Both the position numbers and the translations under genes were made by a program. Source: Deltaproteobacteria bacterium UBA2385 (GTDB lineage: Bacteria; Myxococcota_A; UBA796; UBA2385). Taken from it: a stretch of DNA of 7,546 bases. The notes under the pieces were generated by a model. The model saw only the letters and a list, made by a program, of their open reading frames with translations. It made no database searches and was not told the DNA's origin. Where the stretch lies: assembly GCA_002343455.1 (NCBI GenBank), contig DDSR01000424.1:1-7546 (forward strand), in the 5' to 3' direction. How positions within the stretch are numbered: position 1 is the stretch's first letter; every line of letters starts with the position of its first letter. Of this stretch, positions 1-4,815 are shown piece by piece.

Positions 1-39
1 ACCCGCGCCGTCGCCGTGTAGTCGCCTGGGGCTTCTGTG

Positions 40-45
40 TAGACT
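40..45 (+). promoter_or_regulatory. Possible -10 hexamer for a leaderless transcript
   Basis: TAGACT matches four of six bases of the TATAAT consensus and ends 6 nt before the ATG of the serine hydrolase. Transcription would then begin at or next to the start codon. The stretch between the hexamer and the ATG (GGGCGC) has no Shine-Dalgarno sequence, which fits a leaderless message. No convincing -35 element is visible at the right distance, and a hexamer this loose can occur by chance. Confidence 0.22.
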
Positions 46-51
46 GGGCGC

Positions 52-1188
52 ATGTTCGCCTTCCTCGCCCTGCTGTCCCTCGCTCGCGCCGAGTGCCCCA
101 CCCAGGCCGCGCCTCTCCCCGACTGGCCCGACGGCAGCGCCCGCGCCGACGCCGCCTCGGCCGAGATCGCCGCCCTGGAGCAGTGGCTCTTCCCGCCCGA
201 GCTGGACCGCGCCGACAAGGAGCGACGTGGCGTGCGCACCGACGGGGTGGTGCTGATCCACCGGGGCGAGGTGGTCTACGAGCGCTACGGGCCCGGCTGG
301 AGCGCCGATCGGCCCCACCTCGCCTGGTCGGTCAGCAAGAGCTTCATGGGGGCCCTGGCGGGCATGGCGGTGCACCGCGGCCTGCTGCGGGTCGAGGACA
401 GCGTCTGCGCACACCTGTCCGAGCTGCCCGAGGCCTCCTGCGCAATCACGGTCGAGCACCTGCTGGGCTTCTCCAGCGGGCTGGACTGGCGCGAGACCTA
501 CGAGGGCGAGTCGCCGACCTCCTCCTCGGTGCTGGCGATGCTCTACGGCGAGGGGCGCGGCGATATGGCCCGCTTCGTCCTCTCCCACCCGCTGCGCTAC
601 CCGGCCGGCAGCGCCTATCAGTACAGCTCGGGGGACAGCAACGCGCTCTCGGCGGTGGTGGGCGCGGTCCTGGAGCCCGTCGGCGGCGAGCGCTACCCCT
701 GGACGATGCTGCTGGACCCGCTGGGCTTCCGCGGCGCGGTCTGGGAGCGCGACGGCGCCGGCACCTACGTCGGCAGCTCCTACCTCTACGCCCGGCCCAG
801 GGATCTGGGCCGCTTCGGGCAGCTCCTCCTCCAGGACGGCTGCTGGGCAGGGGAGCGCCTGCTGCCCGAGGGCTGGGTGGCCTGGGCCAGCGAGGTCAAC
901 TCCGCCCAGCGTTCCCGGCCGCTGGACTTCGTGGTCGGCGACCCGGTCCAGGGCCGCCAGCTCTGGCTGAACAGGGCCCTGCCCGAGCAGGGGGCGCCGA
1001 CCCGGCCCTGGCCCTCGGCGCCGGAGGACACCGTCGCCGCGCTCGGCCACTGGCGGCAGGCGATCTACATCATCCCCTCGCTGAACCTGGTCGCCGTGCG
1101 CACCGGGGACGACCGCGACGAGAGCTACACCCACGACGCCTTCCTGGCCCGCGCCGTCGACGTGGCTCGGCGACTGGAGCTGCCATGA
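52..1188 (+). CDS. Exported serine hydrolase, class C beta-lactamase family
   Basis: A 378-residue serine hydrolase of the beta-lactamase class C / penicillin-binding superfamily (esterase, D-aminopeptidase and NylB-like enzymes). Motif one is S93-V-S-K96, giving nucleophile and general base. The second motif is Y191-S-S in a YQYSSGDSN context, equivalent to YxN. The third is G332-H-W near the C-terminus, in place of KTG. Residues 1-13 are hydrophobic and end in ARA, so a short signal peptide cut before E14 is likely, although it lacks the usual N-terminal Lys/Arg. The start is fixed by an in-frame stop at 40-42 with no other start codon between. The substrate cannot be read from the sequence; true beta-lactamase activity is unlikely without a KTG triad. 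It overlaps the downstream lipoprotein gene by ATGA, so the two are probably translated together. There is no Shine-Dalgarno sequence. Confidence 0.9.
   Translation: MFAFLALLSLARAECPTQAAPLPDWPDGSARADAASAEIAALEQWLFPPELDRADKERRGVRTDGVVLIHRGEVVYERYGPGWSADRPHLAWSVSKSFMGALAGMAVHRGLLRVEDSVCAHLSELPEASCAITVEHLLGFSSGLDWRETYEGESPTSSSVLAMLYGEGRGDMARFVLSHPLRYPAGSAYQYSSGDSNALSAVVGAVLEPVGGERYPWTMLLDPLGFRGAVWERDGAGTYVGSSYLYARPRDLGRFGQLLLQDGCWAGERLLPEGWVAWASEVNSAQRSRPLDFVVGDPVQGRQLWLNRALPEQGAPTRPWPSAPEDTVAALGHWRQAIYIIPSLNLVAVRTGDDRDESYTHDAFLARAVDVARRLELP
1176..1179 (+). promoter_or_regulatory. Ribosome binding site of the small lipoprotein gene
   Basis: GGAG lies inside the last codons of the serine hydrolase, 5 nt before the ATG at 1185. 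Together with the ATGA stop/start overlap it supports translation of the short downstream gene, which would otherwise be easy to miss because its frame stays open far upstream. Confidence 0.6.
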
Positions 1189-1469
1189 TCCTGCTGCTGG
1201 CCTTGCTGAGCTGCGGGAGCTCCGAGACCCGCCGCTACGACAGCTCCCTGCTGCACCTGGGCACCGGCTACAACGCCAAGATGGCCTGCAGCTGCATGTT
1301 CGTGATGGGAGGCACGGAGGAGGAGTGCGAGGAGTGGCTGCGGGTCAGCCCCGACGTGGCCCGCTTCCGCGTCGACACCGAGGCGAAGACGGTGCGCTCC
1401 ACGGCGCTGGGCGGCTGGGCGACGACGGCCCGCTGGGTGGACGAGCAGGTCGGCTGCACGGTGGACTGA
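1185..1469 (+). CDS. Small lipoprotein resembling the N-terminal module of serine hydrolases
   Basis: A 94-residue protein. Residues 1-9 are hydrophobic and run into Leu-Leu-Ser-Cys10, an acceptable lipobox, so it is probably lipidated and held at a membrane. The rest (about 25-94) contains GTGYNAK, the Cys35-Ser-Cys37 pair followed by MFVMG, an acidic stretch with Cys48, an FRVDTEAKTVRSTALGG strand region and a final GCTVD with Cys91. From memory, this order (GxxAK..CSxxFV.G, then a basic-hydrophobic strand pair, then GCTL) is what some class C-type serine hydrolases carry between signal peptide and catalytic domain. Here it is a separate gene placed after the hydrolase, with a 4-bp overlap and a good GGAG. 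I infer that the two proteins associate. The reading frame extends further upstream, but that part is a shadow of the hydrolase gene. Confidence 0.78.
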   Translation: MILLLALLSCGSSETRRYDSSLLHLGTGYNAKMACSCMFVMGGTEEECEEWLRVSPDVARFRVDTEAKTVRSTALGGWATTARWVDEQVGCTVD

Positions 1470-1476
1470 GGGCTCA
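1458..1476. repeat. 19-nt convergent-junction motif, copy 1
   Basis: ACGGTGGACTGAGGGCTCA spans the end of the lipoprotein gene and the stop codon of the VOC gene. It matches 17 of 19 bases with 3557-3575, which sits at the other convergent junction. In both copies the final TCA is the complement of the minus-strand gene's TGA stop. No known element is recognised. It contains a quasi-palindrome (GAG GG CTC) but no stable hairpin and no T-run. Confidence 0.6.
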
Positions 1477-1866
1477 ACCCCCGCCCCGCTCGTGGCGCAC
1501 CGCCTCCACCCTGTGGCCGTCGGGATCCCGCACGAAGGCGGCGTAGTAGCCAGGGTTGTAGTGCTCGCGCACCCCCGGAGGCCCGTCGTCGGTGCCACCG
1601 GACGCCACCGCGGCGGCGTGGAAGCGTTGAACTGCCTCGCGGTCGGCGGCGGCGAAGGCGAGGTGGAAGTCGGCGGTCCGCGGGCTCTGGTCGGACCTCA
1701 CCTGCAGGATCGCGAAGGGAGGCTCGGTGGCGTGACCCGGAGGTCCGTAGCAGACGTGGCGGGCCCCCGCCGACAGCCGCACGAAGCCCAGGGGCGCCAG
1801 CACCGCGTCGTAGAAGCGGCCCGAGCGCTCGAGGTCGGTGACCCCGATGGAGAGGTGGTCGAACAT
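1474..1866 (-). CDS. VOC-family (glyoxalase/bleomycin-resistance fold) protein
   Basis: A 130-residue protein of the vicinal oxygen chelate superfamily. The N-terminus (MFDHLSIGVTDLERSGRFYD) is the classic first beta-alpha-beta unit, with His4 as the first expected metal ligand. The second half has DFHLAF with His68, then YYAAFVRDPDGHRVEAV with Glu121, the usual closing ligand. These suggest a metal-dependent, probably homodimeric cytosolic enzyme; the length is normal for a single-domain member. The substrate is unknown, and such proteins range from glyoxalases and dioxygenases to thiol transferases. No Shine-Dalgarno sequence precedes the ATG; the preceding bases in its sense are CTCCCC. 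It is divergent from the DUF349 gene and convergent with the lipoprotein gene, with 4 bp between stop codons. The three-glycine end is ordinary. Confidence 0.88.
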   Translation of the reverse strand: MFDHLSIGVTDLERSGRFYDAVLAPLGFVRLSAGARHVCYGPPGHATEPPFAILQVRSDQSPRTADFHLAFAAADREAVQRFHAAAVASGGTDDGPPGVREHYNPGYYAAFVRDPDGHRVEAVRHERGGG

Positions 1867-1872
1867 GGGGAG

Positions 1873-1878
1873 ATTGAA
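1873..1878 (-). promoter_or_regulatory. Possible -10 hexamer of the VOC gene
   Basis: On the minus strand TTCAAT lies 6 nt upstream of the VOC start codon, the same spacing as TAGACT before the serine hydrolase. It matches four of six TATAAT positions. No Shine-Dalgarno sequence and no -35 element are visible. It is suggestive of a leaderless transcript but weak. Confidence 0.18.
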
Positions 1879-1913
1879 GCACGGCGAGAGGGGTGCCGGC
1901 GAGGCCCCCCTCC

Positions 1914-2004
1914 GGCCCTTCGGGCCACGTCCCCCCGCGAGCCGGGGGAGGGTTGATTTGCTCTCACCCTCCCCACGCTTGCGGAGGTGGGGCGTCCTGC
2001 CCCA
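1914..2004. repeat. Chain of overlapping inverted repeats in the divergent intergenic region
   Basis: Within the 185-bp gap between the VOC and DUF349 genes I can pair five short stems: 1914-1918 with 1922-1926; 1932-1937 with 1943-1948; 1945-1953 with 1966-1974 (9 bp, perfect, 12-nt loop); 1971-1976 with 1987-1992; and 1988-1993 with 1999-2004. From the second on, each stem uses an arm also needed by the next, so neighbours are mutually exclusive. The G-run/C-run style resembles REP-like dispersed intergenic repeats of GC-rich genomes, which is my preferred reading. A folded leader of the DUF349 mRNA is the alternative. None of the stems is followed by a T-run. Confidence 0.5.
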
Positions 2005-2024
2005 GCCCCCCCCGCTGTTTCTGG

Positions 2025-2053
2025 ATATCCCTCCGGCGCGGAGGGAGGGATAT
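2025..2053 (+). promoter_or_regulatory. Hairpin masking the DUF349 ribosome binding site and start
   Basis: ATATCCCTCC (2025-2034) is the perfect reverse complement of GGAGGGATAT (2044-2053), whose last two bases are the A and T of the ATG. A second register pairs TCCCTCCG (2028-2035) with CGGAGGGA (2039-2046), an 8-bp stem with a 3-nt loop. The best Shine-Dalgarno candidate is GGAGGG at 2040-2045, 6 nt before the ATG; a second GGAGGG at 2044-2049 is too close. The first register buries the 3' end of this site and part of the start codon, the second buries the site itself. This looks like a translation-limiting structure. Whether it responds to any signal is unknown. Confidence 0.5.
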
Positions 2054-3557
2054 GGGCCTGCTCGACTGGATCATGCAGCGACTGCGGGGCGCGCCTGCCA
2101 CGGCGGAGGGCGAGGGTGAGACCTCGGTCGAGGCAGGCTGGGGCGATCTCGACGAGGCTGAGGAGTCGCCTCCCGAGGTCCACCTCACGAAGCGCGAGCG
2201 CAAGGCGGCGCGGGCCAAGGGCAAGGTCAAGCCCAAGGAGCGCCCGCCGGTGGAGCCGAGCTCCGAGCCGCCGTCCCCGCCGATCGCCGCCGAGGCCGCT
2301 CCCCCGCCGCGTAAGAAGCGCAAGCAGCGCAAGGGGATCGGGTCAAGCGAGGTCCTTCCCCCGGTCGCACCGCGCCGCGACCCCCCGAGGGCCCAAGCGG
2401 AGCCGAAGGCGCTCGTTCCCAAGGCGGCGCAGGAGCCCCTGCCTCCGAGAGAGCCCCTGCCTCCGAGAGAGCCCCTGCCTCCGAGAGAGCCCCTGCCTCC
2501 GAGAGAGCGGCGCGCGCGGGAGCCGCTCCCGCCCCCCGCTCCCCGGCGAGACGAGGACACGCTGGCCTGGGTCGTGCTCCCCAAGGTCCAGGCGGCGCTG
2601 GCCGAGGCCGACGCCGTCCTCGCCGCGCCGGCCCTGCCCGACCCGGCCGCGGAGCGCCAGCGCCTGCGCCGGGCCGGCTCCCAGCTCGACCTGGCCTGGC
2701 AACGCCTCCAGCCCCTGCCCGAGGGGCGGGCCGAGGAGCTCGAAGCCGAGCGCGCCCGCCGCGAGCAGGCCCTGCGCCAGGCCATCGCCGCCCTGCCCGA
2801 CCCCCGGCAGGCCGAGGATCAGGCGGCGATCCAGGTCCGCCTCGACATGCTGGCCGAGGCGCTGGCCCTGGCGAGCCACCCCGAGCTGCGGGTCGCCCTC
2901 GACCGGGCACAGGCCCTCCAGCAGCAGTGGCGGGCCGCCGGCCGCCCGCCCCGCGGCGCCCCCGAGGACCTCTACCCTCGCTTCAAGGCCGCCATCGACG
3001 CCGTCTTCGCGCGGCGCCAGGTCGAGCGCGACGAGCGGCTGCAGAGGCTGGAGTCCATCGTCGCCCAGGCCGAGGTCCTGGTCCGCAGCCCCGATGCCGC
3101 CCGCGCGGCCGAGGCCATCAAGCGCCTGCAGGAGCGGTGGAAGAGCACCGGCGGCCTCCGCGGGCCCGAGGGCGACGCGCTCTGGGCCCGCTTCCGCGCC
3201 GCCGCCGACGCCGTCTTCGCCGCCCGCCGGGCCGCCGACGAGGAGCAGCACGCCCGCGGGCTCGCCGCGCGCCAGGCGCTGATCGCGGAGGCCCTCGCCC
3301 GCGCCGAGGACGAGCCCGCCGACCCCGAGGAGGTGGTGGCCGAGCTGCACAAGCGCTGGAAGCGGCTGGGCCCCGTGCCTCGGGCGGTCGGCGACGCCCT
3401 CTGGGCCGACTTCCGCGAGGCCTGCGACCGCCTGCTCCGCCCGCCCTCTGCCGACCCCGCCCTGCTCGGCCAGGACGAGGGCGCGCTGCGGTTCTCCCCC
3501 TTCGCCGCCCTGGCGCCGTCGGAGGGGCGCGCGGGACGACCGCCCAAGTCGGAGTGA
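2052..3557 (+). CDS. DUF349-repeat protein with basic, proline-rich N-terminal half
   Basis: A 501-residue protein. The C-terminal half is all-helical with at least three DUF349 repeats at about 290-325, 358-393 and 431-463. Each has a W-x-x-x-G, Pro/Gly loop, LW/LYxxF, (A/R)xxDxxF signature, for example RWKRLGPVPRAVGDALWADF. A degenerate fourth copy lies around 207-240. DUF349 has no established biochemical role that I can cite. The N-terminal half differs: MGLLDWIMQRLRG could form a short amphipathic helix, followed by an acidic stretch (20-45), two Lys/Arg-rich blocks (about 47-63 and 88-95) and the EPLPPR repeats at 128-151. No signal peptide or transmembrane segment is present. The start was chosen for its Shine-Dalgarno sequence and because earlier in-frame starts would read through the intergenic repeats. 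It is monocistronic and converges with the Uma2 gene 15 bp on. Confidence 0.85.
   Translation: MGLLDWIMQRLRGAPATAEGEGETSVEAGWGDLDEAEESPPEVHLTKRERKAARAKGKVKPKERPPVEPSSEPPSPPIAAEAAPPPRKKRKQRKGIGSSEVLPPVAPRRDPPRAQAEPKALVPKAAQEPLPPREPLPPREPLPPREPLPPRERRAREPLPPPAPRRDEDTLAWVVLPKVQAALAEADAVLAAPALPDPAAERQRLRRAGSQLDLAWQRLQPLPEGRAEELEAERARREQALRQAIAALPDPRQAEDQAAIQVRLDMLAEALALASHPELRVALDRAQALQQQWRAAGRPPRGAPEDLYPRFKAAIDAVFARRQVERDERLQRLESIVAQAEVLVRSPDAARAAEAIKRLQERWKSTGGLRGPEGDALWARFRAAADAVFAARRAADEEQHARGLAARQALIAEALARAEDEPADPEEVVAELHKRWKRLGPVPRAVGDALWADFREACDRLLRPPSADPALLGQDEGALRFSPFAALAPSEGRAGRPPKSE
2433..2504 (+). repeat. Four perfect 18-bp tandem repeats encoding EPLPPR
   Basis: GAGCCCCTGCCTCCGAGA occurs four times head to tail without a mismatch, in frame, inside the DUF349 gene. 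A degenerate further unit follows (EPLPPP at about 2520-2537). The perfect identity, including rarer codons such as AGA, points to recent unit duplication. Gain or loss of a unit leaves the frame intact and changes only the length of a proline-rich linker. Confidence 0.97.
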
Positions 3558-3575
3558 CGGTCGACGGAGGGCTCA
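3557..3575. repeat. 19-nt convergent-junction motif, copy 2
   Basis: ACGGTCGACGGAGGGCTCA begins at the last base of the DUF349 stop codon and ends on the complement of the Uma2 stop codon, so it fills nearly the whole gap. It differs from 1458-1476 at two positions only. A separate 9-bp direct repeat, GGGCTCAGC at 3569-3577 and 3580-3588, overlaps its end and covers the Uma2 stop. No terminator-like hairpin with a T-run is present in either direction. Confidence 0.6.
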
Positions 3576-4145
3576 GCCCGGGCTCAGCACGCCGTCGTAC
3601 AGGGCGTCGACCTCGACCTCGACCTCGAAGGCGCTCAGCGGCAGGCGCTCGCCGGGACCGTGGACCGAGAGGATCCACCGTCCACGGTCGGCGCGGGTGT
3701 AGAGCTCGGCCCGGACCTGGTCCTGGCTGAGCAGGAGGTAGTGGCGCAGGCTCTCCAGGCTGCGGTACTCGGCGAACTTCTGTCCCCGGTCCGATGCCTC
3801 GGTCGCGGGGGAGAGCACCTCGACCAGCAGGCTGGGGTTGGTGATGGCGTCGGGATCGGCCTCGTCGGTCTGGACGGGGCCGCAGACGACGCTGCCGTCG
3901 GGGTAGCGGGCGTTGCCGAAGAGCGGGACGCGCAGGCGGGCTTCGGAGCCGAAGACGCGGCAGGATCGGCCTCGTAGGGCGTCGTGGAGCACGATCACCA
4001 AGCTGGTTGAGAGCATGGCATGCGCCAGGCTCCCCCCGGTCATCGCGAGCACGACCCCGTCCACCAGCTCGAGTTTGTGCTCGGAGCCCTCCTGCAAGGC
4101 GAGGTAGGCCTGGTAGCCGGTGCGCTGCTCGGAGGGCGCGGCCAT
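3573..4145 (-). CDS. Uma2-family putative endonuclease (DUF820, PD-(D/E)XK fold)
   Basis: A 190-residue protein matching the Uma2/DUF820 pattern throughout: KLELVDG at 24-30, the AH pair (His42) in GGSLAH, Pro82-Asp83 in YPDGSVV, then LLVEVLSP with Glu109, followed by Asp119, Lys123 and Tyr127 in the DRGQKFAEYR helix, and YLLLSQ. Asp83 and Glu109 are the expected metal-binding acids of the restriction-endonuclease-like core. The length is normal and the protein looks intact. Members are often scattered as many paralogues in one genome; substrate and role are not established. It follows the glutathione S-transferase gene by 34 bp and has its own strong Shine-Dalgarno sequence, so it may be the last gene of the minus-strand operon. 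It converges with the DUF349 gene. Confidence 0.9.
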   Translation of the reverse strand: MAAPSEQRTGYQAYLALQEGSEHKLELVDGVVLAMTGGSLAHAMLSTSLVIVLHDALRGRSCRVFGSEARLRVPLFGNARYPDGSVVCGPVQTDEADPDAITNPSLLVEVLSPATEASDRGQKFAEYRSLESLRHYLLLSQDQVRAELYTRADRGRWILSVHGPGERLPLSAFEVEVEVDALYDGVLSPG

Positions 4146-4149
4146 GGGG

Positions 4150-4156
4150 CCTCCTT
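4150..4156 (-). promoter_or_regulatory. Strong ribosome binding site of the Uma2 gene
   Basis: On the minus strand AAGGAGG stands 4 nt before the ATG at 4145. It is the closest match to the canonical Shine-Dalgarno sequence in the window and fixes this start. It suggests efficient translation independent of the upstream gene. Confidence 0.75.
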
Positions 4157-4179
4157 GAGGCCAGCATAGCGCAGCGCGC

Positions 4180-4815
4180 TCAGCCTGCGTGCGAGACGAA
4201 GGGCCGCGAGGGGTGGGTGGCGACGAGGCTGGGGCGCTCCTGGTGGGCGGCCAGGAACTCGGCGAAGGCGGGGACCTGCTCGACCGGGCGCACCTCGCGG
4301 AAGCGCAGCCAGTCCAGGGTGCAGAACAGCGTCAGCTCCAGCGGGCCGAAGCCGCCGGCGGTCAGGGCGGCGTCGGCGTCGAGGAAGGTGTCGCCATGGA
4401 GCTGGCTGGCGACCCAGGCCAGGGCCGCGTCGACCCGCTCGTTCTGCTTCTGCATGTAGGGGATGGAGTCGGTGTCCACGCCGTCGCGCCGCAGGTAGAA
4501 GACGTTGATGGCCGACTCCAGCGCGCCGACGATGGCGTGGTGGATGTTGGACTCGCGGACCGGGTCCTGGATCGCGCGAAAGGGGCCGGGGCCGGCGTGC
4601 TGCTGGAGGCTGCCGAGGATCGCCTCGGAGTCCCACTGGACCTGGCCGTCGGGGTACTGGACGACCGGGACCTTCCACAGCGGCGTGATGGCCCGGAGCC
4701 GGGCCTGCCCGTCGGCCTGGAAGACGTCGACGGCGTCGAAGGGGAGGTCCAGCTCCAGGCAGCTGACCCGCACGCGGCGGACGAAGGGAGAGGTGGGGCT
4801 GCCGTAGAGGATCAT
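4180..4815 (-). CDS. Glutathione S-transferase family protein
   Basis: A 211-residue cytosolic GST. Residues 1-75 form the thioredoxin-like domain: MILYGSPTSPFVRRVRV places Ser9 where bacterial GSTs of this type have the catalytic Ser/Cys, Pro50 in WKVPVV is the conserved cis-proline, and D62-S63-E64 is the site that holds the gamma-glutamyl group. Residues about 85-205 are the helical C-terminal domain. Length is normal. The start is supported by the family's N-terminal beta-strand, by GGAG 5 nt upstream and by a 4-bp ATGA overlap with the preceding membrane-protein gene. The frame stays open about 2 kb further upstream, but that is a high-GC artefact. The likely role is glutathione conjugation or thiol reduction of an unknown substrate; some family members lack transferase activity. 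Its coupling to an envelope gene is not functionally explained. Confidence 0.92.
   Translation of the reverse strand: MILYGSPTSPFVRRVRVSCLELDLPFDAVDVFQADGQARLRAITPLWKVPVVQYPDGQVQWDSEAILGSLQQHAGPGPFRAIQDPVRESNIHHAIVGALESAINVFYLRRDGVDTDSIPYMQKQNERVDAALAWVASQLHGDTFLDADAALTAGGFGPLELTLFCTLDWLRFREVRPVEQVPAFAEFLAAHQERPSLVATHPSRPFVSHAG

Noticed and set aside
1..21. Short open tail (TRAVAV, stop at 19-21) that could end a plus-strand gene from outside the window
   Set aside because: Six codons are too few to distinguish a gene end from chance; a frame from outside the window is needed.
93..1184. Upstream part of the frame that ends in the small lipoprotein
   Set aside because: It is an Arg/Gly/Ala-rich shadow of the serine hydrolase in another frame. 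Only the last 94 codons have a signal sequence and recognisable motifs.
52..1188. True antibiotic-resistance beta-lactamase (AmpC type)
   Set aside because: The third motif is GHW rather than KTG and the second is YSS rather than YxN; the family is mostly esterases, peptidases and amidases.
1893..2051. Earlier in-frame start for the DUF349 gene
   Set aside because: It would translate the inverted-repeat spacer into low-complexity sequence, and there is a well-placed Shine-Dalgarno sequence before the ATG at 2052.
2433..2504. Possible CRISPR array
   Set aside because: Units are 18 bp, directly abutting without spacers and in frame within a coding gene. The same applies to the 15-bp array at 7455-7541.
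3569..3588. 9-bp direct repeat GGGCTCAGC as a possible insertion target duplication
   Set aside because: The copies are only 2 bp apart with nothing between them, so they cannot flank an inserted element.
3573..4145. Uma2 protein as part of a defence or toxin-antitoxin pair
   Set aside because: No antitoxin-like or defence gene lies next to it; its neighbours are a GST and a convergent DUF349 gene, so the nuclease fold alone does not support this.
3118..4167. Long minus-strand frame across the DUF349 gene end and Uma2
   Set aside because: Arg-rich composition and full overlap with two well-supported genes; it is a GC-driven shadow.
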